Shown: positions 1 to 6,712, numbered from the stretch's first letter. The stretch is 16,881 nucleotides of DNA from Chloroflexota bacterium (GCA_016210495.1 JACQUC010000004.1:1-16881); one strand, 5' to 3'. Program-made: numbers and translations. Notes: generated by a model from the sequence alone, not told the origin.

Positions 1-2
1 CG

Positions 3-47
3 GTACCAGAGTTGAGGAAGGTGTACGTGGGGGCGACGGACTTCTGA
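3..47 (+). CDS. possible C-terminal tail of a plus-strand gene
   Basis: Frame 3 is open from the window edge and reads VPELRKVYVGATDF before a TGA at 45-47. The composition is plausible for a protein end, and the gene would converge on ffh. Only 14 residues are visible, so no family can be named and it could be chance. Confidence 0.22.
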   Translation, partial: VPELRKVYVGATDF

Positions 48-69
48 AGCAATTCCCCCGCCCCACCCT

Positions 70-91
70 GGGCGGACAGGGCCGTCCGCCC
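70..91. repeat. GC-rich palindrome between convergent genes
   Basis: GGGCGGAC (70-77) pairs perfectly with GTCCGCCC (84-91) around a 6-nt loop. It lies past the 3' end of ffh. There is no T-tract, so an intrinsic terminator is not certain. It looks like a dispersed palindromic intergenic repeat (inference). Confidence 0.5.
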
Positions 92-141
92 CTACGGCCG
101 CGGATGTCGGCCTATGGAACGTGGGAGCGCCCCCACCCTAA

Positions 142-162
142 CCCTCTCCCAGAGGGAGAGGG
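142..162. repeat. CCCTCTCCC/GGGAGAGGG palindrome
   Basis: A perfect 9-bp stem with an AGA loop, inside the run CCCTAACCCTCTCCC. Elements of this look are often dispersed in many copies between genes. Here it sits 66 bp past the ffh stop and could end ffh transcription or be a REP-like repeat. Copy number cannot be seen in one window. Confidence 0.5.
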
Positions 163-227
163 AACTCACGGCGAATGCTTGGCCGGTAGCCACGCCGTGC
201 TGTTGGAACCCCTGCAAACAGGTGCGG

Positions 228-1553
228 TTAGCGGAACATACCCGTGAGGCCGCGGGGCATTTTGCCGCCGGACATCATCTTCATCATCTTGCGCATCTGG
301 CGGAACTGGTTGAGCAGTTGGTTGACGTCCTGGGTCGTCGTGCCGCTGCCCAGCGCGATGCGGCGACGGCGGCGACCGTCGATTAGCTCGGGATCGCGGC
401 GCTCCTGGCGCGTCATCGAGTGGATGATGGCTTCGACGCGCTTCACCTGCCTATCGTCGAGGGCATCTGCCGACATCTGCTTGCTCAGGTTACCCATGCC
501 AGGGATCATGCCGATGACCTGGCTTAGAGACCCCATCTTCTTGATCTGCTGCAACTGAGCCAGAAAGTCCTCGAGATCGAAGGTTGCCGTGCGCAGCTTT
601 TTCTCCATTACGGCTGCCTGCTGCTGGTCGAAGGTCTCCTGCGCTTTTTCGATCAGGGTCAAGACATCGCCCATGCCGAGAATGCGGGAGGCCAGGCGAT
701 CGGGGTGGAAGGGCTCAAGGGCATCCAGCTTTTCCCCGGTGCCCATGAACTTTATGGGTACGCCGGTCACAATGCGCATCGAGAGGGCCGCGCCGCCTCG
801 CGCATCCCCATCGACCTTGGTCAGAATAAGCCCGGTCAGAGGTACCCTGCGATTGAATTCCTCGGCGACGCGCACGGCGTCCTGGCCCGTCATAGCATCG
901 GCGACGAGGAGGACCTCCGCCGGGGAAACCTTCTCCTTGATCTTGACGACCTCGCCCATCATCTCTTCGTCGACGTGCAGCCGACCGGCTGTATCGAGGA
1001 TGACAACGCTGGAGGCGGTATCCTTGGCCTTTTTGATGGCGTTGGCACAGATACTGGGTGGCGAGGTGCTCTGCTCCGTGTAGACGGGGATATCCAACTG
1101 CTTGCCAAGGGTGAGAAGCTGCTGGATGGCGGCGGGACGCCGGACGTCGGCGGCGACCATCAACGGGCGCTGCCCTTGCTTGCGCAACTGCATCGCGAGC
1201 TTGGCCACGGTGGTGGTCTTGCCCGAGCCCTGAAGGCCGACCAGCATAAGGGTGATCGGGGTGGGTCCACCAAGATTCAGCTTGCCCGGCTCGCCCAGGA
1301 CGGCAACCAGCTCTTCGTTGACGATCTTTATGACCTGCTGGGCTGGGCTCAACGAGTCCAGCACCTCGACGCCAACGGCGCGTTCCCGTATGCGGCCGAC
1401 AAATTGCTTGACCACTTTGAAGTTGACGTCGGCCTCTAGCAACGCAAGACGGACTTCTCGCAAAGCCTCGTCGACGTCTTTTTCGGTCAGCTTTCCCTTG
1501 CCACGCAAGCGCTTGAAGACGTTCTGTAACCGGTCGGAAAGGCTATCGAACAC
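228..1553 (-). CDS. ffh: signal recognition particle protein Ffh (SRP54 GTPase)
   Basis: The GTPase subunit of the signal recognition particle. It binds 4.5S RNA and hydrophobic signal sequences on nascent chains and delivers ribosomes to FtsY at the membrane. The 441-aa protein has normal length and full domain order: N domain about 1-95; G domain with the P-loop GLQGSGKT at 106-113, DTAGR at 187-191, TKVDGDARGG at 245-254 and GTGEKLDALEPF at 271-282; then a methionine-rich M domain from about 300 with the RNA-binding arginine run RRRRRIALGSGT at 394-405. The start is GTG, 8 nt after a strong AGGAGG. It is probably transcribed separately from mreBCD, because about 145 bp and a hairpin separate them. 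No key residue is missing. Confidence 0.97.
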   Translation of the reverse strand: MFDSLSDRLQNVFKRLRGKGKLTEKDVDEALREVRLALLEADVNFKVVKQFVGRIRERAVGVEVLDSLSPAQQVIKIVNEELVAVLGEPGKLNLGGPTPITLMLVGLQGSGKTTTVAKLAMQLRKQGQRPLMVAADVRRPAAIQQLLTLGKQLDIPVYTEQSTSPPSICANAIKKAKDTASSVVILDTAGRLHVDEEMMGEVVKIKEKVSPAEVLLVADAMTGQDAVRVAEEFNRRVPLTGLILTKVDGDARGGAALSMRIVTGVPIKFMGTGEKLDALEPFHPDRLASRILGMGDVLTLIEKAQETFDQQQAAVMEKKLRTATFDLEDFLAQLQQIKKMGSLSQVIGMIPGMGNLSKQMSADALDDRQVKRVEAIIHSMTRQERRDPELIDGRRRRRIALGSGTTTQDVNQLLNQFRQMRKMMKMMSGGKMPRGLTGMFR

Positions 1554-1632
1554 CGTTTATGCCTCCTGTTGGACGCTTTCTGTCTAACTGTATCGTGATG
1601 CGAATTGTGCATCCGCTCGCCACCCCACCCCG

Positions 1633-1651
1633 CGCTCCGCCGTGCGGAGCG
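1633..1651 (-). terminator. hairpin between mreD and ffh
   Basis: CGCTCCGC (1633-1640) and GCGGAGCG (1644-1651) form a perfect 8-bp stem with a 3-nt loop. CCCCG and CGGGG outside it could extend the stem across a small bulge. It follows mreD on the minus strand. No U-tract follows, so it may instead be a dispersed palindrome like those left of ffh. Confidence 0.4.
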
Positions 1652-1697
1652 GCTACGGGGCCCTCCCCCACCACCCTGGATGCTTATGGGATAGCAG

Positions 1698-2168
1698 CTA
1701 CCAGCCTATCTCGGGTCGCAGGCGGGCATGGATGCCGTGAAGCATTGCGTAGATCGGCACCATAATTATGGTGTCGAGCAAAGCCAATGGCAGGACGACA
1801 CCGACCAAGAGATCCGGCCAATCTACCCGTTGCCCGAGGGTCTCCAGCAGCAACATTACCAGCACGTCGAAGACCACCGTCGCCACAGGTGCCATAGCCA
1901 GTGGTAGCGAGGCATTGACTCTCAACAGCGGGCCACCAAGCCAGCTCATCGACACACTGGTTACGACCAGCGCGGTGGTCAAGATGCCAAACGGCAGCGC
2001 CGATAGAAGGTCCAGCAAGATGCCTCCGGTAATAGCCCACGCAACGCCCTCGTCCGTCCCTCTCAGGATGCTCCAGGAAACGACCAGCAGCAGCACGAGC
2101 TCCGCCTTCAGGCCCAAGGGGGCGAAGTAGGGTAGGACGGTGGACTGCGCAATAGCGCCCACAGCCAA
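1698..2168 (-). CDS. mreD: rod shape-determining membrane protein MreD
   Basis: Integral membrane partner of MreB and MreC in the elongasome that directs lateral cell-wall synthesis. The 156-aa product is almost entirely hydrophobic, with several predicted membrane segments and the MreD-like opening AIAQSTVLPYF. It is third in mreB-mreC-mreD, which supports the call as much as the sequence does. The start is doubtful. The TTG at 2168 has no good Shine-Dalgarno, while an AAGGGGG at 2210-2204 lies 8 nt before a GTT codon at 2195 in the same open frame. Starting there would add the natural-looking N-terminus KIYFGILIL. Either a rare or mutated start codon is used, or translation is coupled to mreC, whose stop is about 40 nt upstream. 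Confidence 0.9.
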   Translation of the reverse strand: MAVGAIAQSTVLPYFAPLGLKAELVLLLVVSWSILRGTDEGVAWAITGGILLDLLSALPFGILTTALVVTSVSMSWLGGPLLRVNASLPLAMAPVATVVFDVLVMLLLETLGQRVDWPDLLVGVVLPLALLDTIIMVPIYAMLHGIHARLRPEIGW

Positions 2169-2208
2169 GATCAGGATGCCAAAGTAAATTTTAACGGATT
2201 GTGCCCCC

Positions 2209-3021
2209 TTATTCCAAGTTCAAAGGGAGGTGGCTGGTAAGCACGAGGACGGTGTCCAGCGAGGCGAAGTCGACCTCTGGCTCGAGGCGGGCCTCCTTGA
2301 AGACGTCGACATCGCGCTGGCTCACGTCGACCACATGGCCTATCATTATACCCTCGGGGAACAAGCCGCCGACGCCGGAGGTGACGACGACGTCGCCCGT
2401 TCTGATGACCTCTGACTGTTGAATGTATTTCATGGATAGAAAGGAGCGGCGCTGGCCGTTGACGACGCCTTTCGCCCTCGTTTTTTGGATCATAGCTGTC
2501 ACCGAGCTACTCGGGTCGGTGATGAGAAGCACCCGGGAGGTCGAAGGGCTGACCCGAATAACACGTCCGACGATGCCGCGAGGGGTGACGACCGTCATTC
2601 CGAGTCGTACGCCGTCTGTAGATCCTGAATTGACGGTGATGGATTGGCTGAGGTTGCTCGGATCATAGTAGATAACTTTGGCCGTTACCCACTGGGACTC
2701 CGGCCTGGCCCGCTTGAGGTTCAACTGGGCCAGCAGGTCCTGATTTTCGCGCTCAAGCTCGGGCAACCGCACGGTCTCGCGAGTCAGGCGATCGATCTGT
2801 TCGCGCAAGCGCGTATTCTCTTCGCGGAGCTCGTTGACGTTGCCGGCGGTCTGCACAAACTCGGCGAAGCCTCGCGTTGGCTCGGCCAAGACGTACTGGA
2901 TAGGCGCCAGCAACTGCATTCCGATCTCCTGCACAAAACGCAACTGGGGCATCCGAAAGGAGAGAACTCCAGCCATTCCGATCCCAAGTATGAACACGAG
3001 GCCAATGAGTCTAGCGAACAA
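2209..3021 (-). CDS. mreC: rod shape-determining protein MreC
   Basis: Bitopic membrane protein that links cytoplasmic MreB to periplasmic or extracytoplasmic cell-wall synthases. It has one N-terminal membrane segment (about residues 5-24), then a coiled coil rich in Glu/Arg/Leu (about 60-105), then the beta-rich MreC domain with glycine turns such as GVRLGM and SGVGGLFPEG. The start chosen is TTG at 3021: GAGGTGA at 3033-3027 sits 5 nt before it. The GTG at 3030 is in frame and would add three residues but overlaps that ribosome site. It is second of three genes, 38 nt after mreB. Length (270 aa) is typical. Confidence 0.94.
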   Translation of the reverse strand: MFARLIGLVFILGIGMAGVLSFRMPQLRFVQEIGMQLLAPIQYVLAEPTRGFAEFVQTAGNVNELREENTRLREQIDRLTRETVRLPELERENQDLLAQLNLKRARPESQWVTAKVIYYDPSNLSQSITVNSGSTDGVRLGMTVVTPRGIVGRVIRVSPSTSRVLLITDPSSSVTAMIQKTRAKGVVNGQRRSFLSMKYIQQSEVIRTGDVVVTSGVGGLFPEGIMIGHVVDVSQRDVDVFKEARLEPEVDFASLDTVLVLTSHLPLNLE

Positions 3022-3059
3022 TGAATTCACCTCGGAAACCGGGCGCGTGCGTGAGAGCG

Positions 3060-4118
3060 CTACCTGGGGGCGCTGGCATACTGAACGGGCACTTCTACCT
3101 TGCGGAGAATCTCGATTTCCTCCAGCGTCTCGCCCGTCCCGCGCACGACACAGGTGAGGGGATCGTCGGCCACGTACACGCGCATCTTCGTTTCCTGGGA
3201 GAGCCTCTGGTCGAGGCCAGCCAGGAGAGCTCCGCCGCCGGCCAGTGTGATGCCCTGATTCATAAGATCGGCCACCAACTCGGGCGGGGTTTCTTCAATG
3301 GTGGTCTTCACGGCATCGACAATCGACGAGACAGAGCCCGTGATCGCCTCTCGAATCTCGATGCTGCTCACCTCGATGGATTTGGGCAGCCCAGTGACCA
3401 AATCGCGTCCGCGGAGCGTGACAACCTTCTCCTCCGGGAGAGGGTATGCGGAGCCAACAGCCAACTTTACCTGTTCGGCCGTGCGGTCGCCGATGAGCAG
3501 GTTGTGCTTCTGGCGCGCGTATTGGACTATTTCCAAATCCATCTCGTCGCCGGCGATGCGGATGGAGCGACAAAGAACGATGCCGCCCAGGGAGATCACG
3601 GCGACCTCCGTCGTTCCGCCGCCGATGTCCACTATCATCGAGCCAGTCGCCTCCGTCACGGGCAAGCCGGCTCCAATGGCGGCCGCCATAGGCTCCTCGA
3701 TAAGATGCGCCTCTCTCGCCCCGGCGTTGCGCGCCGCGTCGTGTACAGCCATTTTTTCGACTTCGGTAACTCCGCTGGGAATGCCGACCACGACACGGGG
3801 CCGTGGAATCATGCCAAACTGCTGGTGCGCCTTACCGATGAAGTAGCGGAGCATCTGTTCCGTGACGTCGAAATCGCTAATGACGCCATCTTTGAGTGGT
3901 CTGATAGCGACAATGCCTGCCGGCGTTCGACCCACCATACGCTTCGCCTCGACGCCTATAGCTAGAACTTTCTTGTTCTTCTTGTTGATGGCGACAACCG
4001 AGGGCTCGTTGAGGATGATGCCTTTTCCACGAATAAGGACAAGGGTGTTGGCAGTACCGAGGTCGATGCCCATGTCCCGGGAAAACAGGCTGAGAAAAGC
4101 GTTGATGGGCGAGAACAA
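3060..4118 (-). CDS. mreB: cell shape-determining actin homologue MreB
   Basis: Actin-like ATPase that forms membrane-bound filaments and positions the wall-elongation machinery. Motifs seen: phosphate-1 DLGTANT near the N-terminus, EEPMAAAIGAGLP, phosphate-2 DIGGGTTEVAV, and the adenosine motif GGGALLAGL near the C-terminus. The start is a TTG at 4118, 8 nt after a strong GGGAGGAAG; this gives MFSPINAFLSLFSRDMGIDLG, where the short hydrophobic N-terminus could act as a membrane anchor. An in-frame TTG at 4154 would add 12 residues but has no ribosome site. First gene of the operon with mreC and mreD. Length 352 aa is close to the usual MreB size. Confidence 0.96.
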   Translation of the reverse strand: MFSPINAFLSLFSRDMGIDLGTANTLVLIRGKGIILNEPSVVAINKKNKKVLAIGVEAKRMVGRTPAGIVAIRPLKDGVISDFDVTEQMLRYFIGKAHQQFGMIPRPRVVVGIPSGVTEVEKMAVHDAARNAGAREAHLIEEPMAAAIGAGLPVTEATGSMIVDIGGGTTEVAVISLGGIVLCRSIRIAGDEMDLEIVQYARQKHNLLIGDRTAEQVKLAVGSAYPLPEEKVVTLRGRDLVTGLPKSIEVSSIEIREAITGSVSSIVDAVKTTIEETPPELVADLMNQGITLAGGGALLAGLDQRLSQETKMRVYVADDPLTCVVRGTGETLEEIEILRKVEVPVQYASAPR

Positions 4119-4246
4119 CTGGACTTCCTCCCAATTGCCGATCCAGGCGGTCAAACCAACAAAAAAAAGCCGACCAAAGCTGGGCTAGCGCCTGAAATGC
4201 GAATGGCGACCGACGTCTCCGACAGACCCCGTGCGAGCGCACGCGA

Positions 4247-4275
4247 ATTATAGCACATCCATATTGCCTTTTACA
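4247..4275 (-). promoter_or_regulatory. promoter of mreBCD
   Basis: On the minus strand a perfect TATAAT (4252-4247) lies about 130 nt before the mreB start. The hexamer 17 nt upstream is TGTAAA, a weak match to TTGACA. The position fits a sigma-70-type promoter for the whole mre operon, with a leader of roughly 120 nt. Confidence 0.6.
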
Positions 4276-4350
4276 GTCGTGCGGGGAACAAAAAGGGCCT
4301 AGCCAGGAGAGGCAGGTTTGAAGACGACGATAGCCGGCTTGGGTGTCCTT

Positions 4351-4377
4351 CGGCGCCCCGATAAATCGGGGTCGCCG
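4351..4377 (-). terminator. hairpin after pfkA
   Basis: CCCCGAT (4356-4362) pairs with ATCGGGG (4365-4371) around AA. CGGCG and CGCCG outside it extend the stem across a bulged T. It is about 50 nt past the pfkA stop on the minus strand and could end pfkA transcription ahead of the mreB promoter. No U-tract is seen, so the role is uncertain. Confidence 0.4.
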
Positions 4378-4426
4378 TCAAGCCGCTTGGCAGCATCCGC
4401 CCCAGAACAAGGACTTGACATTGGTA

Positions 4427-5458
4427 TCAATAGAAGAGTTGAGCCAGCTCGTATAGCTCGAGATCGACCGTCTTGGATTTGGCCACGGCGTCACTCAGCT
4501 TGATGGGGACGATGGAGTTGCCCGCCAGACCGGGCATATAGCCGAACTTGCCATCTTTGACGAGGTCGACGGCCGCGACGCCGAGACGCGTCGCGAGCAC
4601 CCTATCGAAGACCGAGGGAGAACCGCCTCTCTGCAGGTGGCCGAGGACGGTGACACGGGTCTCGAAACCGGTTCGCCGCTCGATCTCACGTCCCACGATT
4701 TCACCGATGTTACGCTTGTCCAGGCGAATGTGCCCGAAAGCGTCTCTCTCGCCAAGCTCAGTCGTCACCTCGAGCCCAGGAAGCGTCGCTCCCTCGGCGA
4801 TGACGATGATACTGAAATCCTTGCCCAACTGGCGACGGCGCTCGAGGTGACGACAGACCGACGCGATATCGGTAGGTGCCTCTGGGACGAGAATGAAGTC
4901 GGCTCCACCTGCCAGGCCTCCAACTACGGCAACCCAGCCGGCATCCCTGCCCATGACCTCGACGACAAGCACCCGGTGGTGTGCGCTGGCCGTGGTGTGC
5001 AGCTTGTCCAAGGCATCCACGACGATGCTGACGGCCGAGTTGAAGCCGATGGTGTAGTCCGTTCCCGCGACATCGTTGTCCATAGTCTTTGGCACGCCGA
5101 CGGCAGGCACGCCCATCTCGCTGAGACGGCTGGCAACTGTCAAGGTATCGTCGCCGCCAATGGCCACGAGGGAATCGATACCATATTTCCTCATGTTCTG
5201 TACGACCTGGTCGATGTGCTCTTGCTTCTTGAGCGGGTTGGTTCTGGAGGTGCCCAGGATGGTTCCTCCCAGGTGCAGAATGCCAGAAACGGAACGCAAT
5301 CCCATGGGCTCGACGCTACCTTCACCAAGCAGCCCGGCCCAACCGTTGTGGACGCCTACCACTCTGTAGTTGTAGCTTATCGCTCTCCGCACCACTGCTC
5401 TGATAGCCGCGTTCAGCCCTGGGCAATCGCCTCCACCCGTAAGAACTCCGATTCTCAC
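4427..5458 (-). CDS. pfkA: 6-phosphofructokinase, PPi-type signature
   Basis: Phosphorylates fructose 6-phosphate to fructose 1,6-bisphosphate in glycolysis. The 343-aa protein has the PFK fold markers GGGDCPGLNAAIR at 8-20, GGDD at 101-104, PKTMDND at 123-129 (catalytic Asp127) and MGRDAGW at 169-175. ATP-dependent enzymes have Gly at 104 and usually Gly at 124. Asp104 together with Lys124 is the established mark of pyrophosphate-dependent, reversible PFK, so PPi is the likely phosphoryl donor here. The start GTG at 5458 follows GAGGGGG. It is a single gene with its own promoter and a ~130-nt structured leader. The assignment to the family is very firm; the donor call is a strong inference from two residues. 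Confidence 0.95.
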   Translation of the reverse strand: MRIGVLTGGGDCPGLNAAIRAVVRRAISYNYRVVGVHNGWAGLLGEGSVEPMGLRSVSGILHLGGTILGTSRTNPLKKQEHIDQVVQNMRKYGIDSLVAIGGDDTLTVASRLSEMGVPAVGVPKTMDNDVAGTDYTIGFNSAVSIVVDALDKLHTTASAHHRVLVVEVMGRDAGWVAVVGGLAGGADFILVPEAPTDIASVCRHLERRRQLGKDFSIIVIAEGATLPGLEVTTELGERDAFGHIRLDKRNIGEIVGREIERRTGFETRVTVLGHLQRGGSPSVFDRVLATRLGVAAVDLVKDGKFGYMPGLAGNSIVPIKLSDAVAKSKTVDLELYELAQLFY

Positions 5459-5483
5459 AGCATCTGACCCCCTCTACCTACAA

Positions 5484-5507
5484 CCGCCGGCACAAATAAG
5501 CCGGCGG
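5484..5507 (-). promoter_or_regulatory. leader hairpin 2 of pfkA
   Basis: CCGCCGGC (5484-5491) and GCCGGCGG (5500-5507) form a perfect 8-bp GC stem with an 8-nt A/T loop. It lies inside the pfkA leader, about 25 nt before the start codon and just ahead of the ribosome site. It may affect translation or message stability. It matches no riboswitch class I recognise. Confidence 0.45.
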
Positions 5508-5553
5508 ACGACAACTTGCCTGAGTCTACGCTGAGATTCCAAAAACACCGCAA

Positions 5554-5579
5554 TTCCCGACCAACGGAGGGGTCGGGAA
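5554..5579 (-). promoter_or_regulatory. leader hairpin 1 of pfkA
   Basis: TTCCCGACC (5554-5562) and GGTCGGGAA (5571-5579) form a perfect 9-bp stem with an 8-nt loop, starting within about 10 nt of the predicted transcription start. Its place at the 5' end suggests message protection or an attenuator (inference). Confidence 0.45.
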
Positions 5580-5595
5580 CCATTTAACAATAAAA

Positions 5596-5624
5596 AGGAT
5601 ACACATTTCGGGCGAAGTTGTCAA
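5596..5624 (-). promoter_or_regulatory. promoter of pfkA
   Basis: On the minus strand TTGACA (5624-5619) and TATCCT (5601-5596) are separated by exactly 17 nt. The -35 box is perfect and the -10 is good. The predicted start near 5588 gives a leader of about 130 nt. It lies only 15 bp from the start of repeat R1a. Confidence 0.7.
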
Positions 5625-5705
5625 CTTAGGGCTCGTAGAATAATCGCTTTGCGCAGAACTGGCATATTGCAATAGCATTCGGCCAAGCTCCTCTGACTAA
5701 AACCC

Positions 5706-5734
5706 ATTATACTGTCTCAATTTTAGGCACGCAA
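5706..5734 (-). promoter_or_regulatory. outward promoter in R1a facing pfkA
   Basis: Minus-strand TTGCGT (5734-5729), 17 nt, TATAAT (5711-5706). The same arrangement (TTGCAT-N17-TATAAT) is kept in R1b although the surrounding bases differ. In this copy it points at pfkA and could add to its native promoter. Confidence 0.5.
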
Positions 5735-5911
5735 CCGAGAATTCGGCTGGGGTGCATCAAGTTTCTGTAAACCGGCACTAACATGCGTGCGGTCAGGTCA
5801 CGGTTCAGATCGCATTGGGGCAACAGAATTGGGCTTTGGGTGAGACAACCGGCACCTCTTCGTCAAGCGAAACCCCTACAGATGCTCGCTGCCCCGCTGG
5901 CCTCTGGAATT

Positions 5912-5958
5912 CTGCGGTAGAATATTTTTCGGTTTTCGCGTAAAACAATCTACCGTAG
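5912..5958 (+). promoter_or_regulatory. terminal hairpin of R1a
   Basis: CTGCGGTAGA (5912-5921) pairs with TCTACCGTAG (5949-5958) with one G-T wobble; inner A/T pairs extend the stem. It is the counterpart of the hairpin at 7085-7133. The wobble keeps the pairing despite a base change, which hints at selection for structure. Confidence 0.55.
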
Positions 5959-5985
5959 GAATCGTACCGGAGTACTCGGAGCGTT

Positions 5986-6222
5986 GTGGGCAGTGGACAC
6001 CGTGGGGACGTATTGCGCTGCGTGATAGGTGACGGTGGCCCCGACGGGGAGGCAGAAGAGTACATAGACGACCAGGAGCTATCGCTTGGAGAATTCGGGC
6101 GACTTCTGACCACCTACGCCGGCTGGGGCATGAGGATCGTGTTCGTCGCTGAGGATGAGATACACGAGGAGCCGGAGATCGTGGTTTGCGAACCTGACGA
6201 TGAAGACCTCCACTCGAAATGA
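5986..6222 (+). CDS. small acidic protein, cargo of element A
   Basis: A 78-aa protein that I do not recognise. The sequence looks genuinely coding: a very acidic middle (GEAEEYIDDQELSLGEFG), a compact core (LLTTYAGWGMRIVFVAEDEI) and an acidic tail (VVCEPDDEDLHSK). There is no signal peptide or membrane segment. The GTG start at 5986 lies just past R1a in the same position as the ATPase gene after R1b, which supports it as cargo expressed from R1. The ribosome site is weak (GGAG about 10 nt upstream), so the true start could be the GTG at residue 13. It could be an acidic inhibitor, antitoxin or anti-restriction protein, but nothing proves this. Confidence 0.6.
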   Translation: MGSGHRGDVLRCVIGDGGPDGEAEEYIDDQELSLGEFGRLLTTYAGWGMRIVFVAEDEIHEEPEIVVCEPDDEDLHSK

Positions 6223-6305
6223 TAGCCGGGGGAGTCCGCGTCAAATGCAGGGGACGCTACGCTTGAGCGGTCTTAGCGCCTTGAATTCGCGGGCCTGCTT
6301 GGCCC

Positions 6306-6494
6306 GTGAAACCAGACTTGGCCGAGTGGATGATGGTGGCTCCGGGGACATTCCTGCCGAAGAGAACTACACGTTCAGACGAAATTATTTCGCGGTGGCA
6401 GGCTTTCTACCGCAGGAAAGGTTCACCGATGGGCAGAGTGCCTACAGTAGGACCCATTCCCCGTTGGCAGAATGTCTACAAGAACGCTGCTTGA
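6306..6494 (+). pseudogene. conserved short frame within R2a
   Basis: A 62-aa frame (KPDLAEWMMVAPGTFLPKR... and RWQAFYRRKGSPMGR... to VYKNAA) whose stop and tryptophans are kept in R2b. By hand count the changes between copies fall 10/10/17 in codon positions 1/2/3, a mild coding bias, strongest in the first half. The copy in R2b has a 1-nt deletion. It may be the C-terminal relic of an element gene; the RWQxVY parts coincide with the DNA iterons, so part of the conservation may be at DNA level. No family recognised. Confidence 0.35.
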
Positions 6495-6514
6495 GGGGTG
6501 ATAAGAGCATCTCT

Positions 6515-6547
6515 TAGACATTCTGCCTAACCGGCAGAAACTGTCTA
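6515..6547 (+). repeat. inverted iteron pair in R2a
   Basis: TAGACATTCTGCC (6515-6527) faces GGCAGAA..TGTCTA (6533-6547) around TAACC. The left arm is the exact reverse complement of the direct iteron GGCAGAATGTCTA at about 6464. R2b keeps the same arrangement with substitutions. It looks like a recombinase or regulator binding site. Confidence 0.5.
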
Positions 6548-6616
6548 GCCAATAGTTCCGAGTTCTAAAGAGTTAGCAATGAAAACAAGACCGATATATC
6601 GGGCTTTTTCGATCAC

Positions 6617-6662
6617 GGAGCGGGTGAAGAGGTTCGAACTCTCGACATTCTGCTTGGGAAGC
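6617..6662 (-). pseudogene. 3' fragment of tRNA-Gly(CCC), attachment core
   Basis: Read on the minus strand: GCTTCCCAAGC (anticodon loop, anticodon CCC, with the inner pairs of its stem), GCAGA (rest of the stem 3' strand), a 5-nt variable region, the T arm GAGAG-TTCGAAC-CTCTT, and the acceptor strand CACCCGC followed by T and CC. The D arm and 5' acceptor strand are absent, and the adjacent bases (6663 on) do not resemble them. Recombination by tyrosine integrases in tRNA genes leaves exactly such 3' pieces. Confidence 0.75.
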
Positions 6663-6712
6663 GAGCACGCCCCCTCCGATCTATTCCTCAAAAACCCTAG
6701 CTATTTCAGTGT

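Larger units (their letters stand above)
5639..5972 (+). repeat. repeat R1, copy a (left part of element A)
   Basis: A ~335-bp sequence that aligns along its length with 6804-7146. Shared blocks include AGAACTGGCATATT, CATTATACT, GCAACCGAGAATTCG, GTCAAGCG, GTAGAATATTTTTCGG and TCTACCGTAG. Both copies lie directly ahead of a gene (5986 here, 7155 for the other copy) and end at CGGAG, which is the ribosome site in copy b. No protein frame is conserved between the copies, so it reads as a non-coding leader or element end. Copy a is less regular (a G in place of A in the end hairpin). Confidence 0.8.
6294..6662 (+). repeat. repeat R2, copy a (right end of element A)
   Basis: A ~369-bp sequence matching 15226-15593. 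In order it holds a short conserved reading frame (6306-6494), several GGCAGAatGTCTA iterons with one inverted pair, a decayed terminator (about 6586-6608), and the 3' 46 nt of a tRNA-Gly on the minus strand. The match to copy b ends abruptly at GGGAAGC, in the tRNA anticodon loop. This copy is more decayed (mismatch in the terminator stem), fitting an older insertion. Confidence 0.85.

Noticed and set aside
705..1439. Long plus-strand frame opposite ffh
   Set aside because: It lies wholly within ffh on the other strand, has no recognisable motif and no ribosome site. High-GC antisense frames of this length are common.
3021..3965. Long plus-strand frame opposite mreB
   Set aside because: Antisense to a clear mreB with all motifs; low-complexity composition (many His, Asp, Arg) typical of shadow frames.
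4637..5467. Plus-strand frame of 276 codons opposite pfkA
   Set aside because: Shadow of the phosphofructokinase gene; no domain and no start signal.
5459..5588. T-box or other known riboswitch in the pfkA leader
   Set aside because: No TGG-ACC-type T-box sequence or other consensus; only two simple hairpins.
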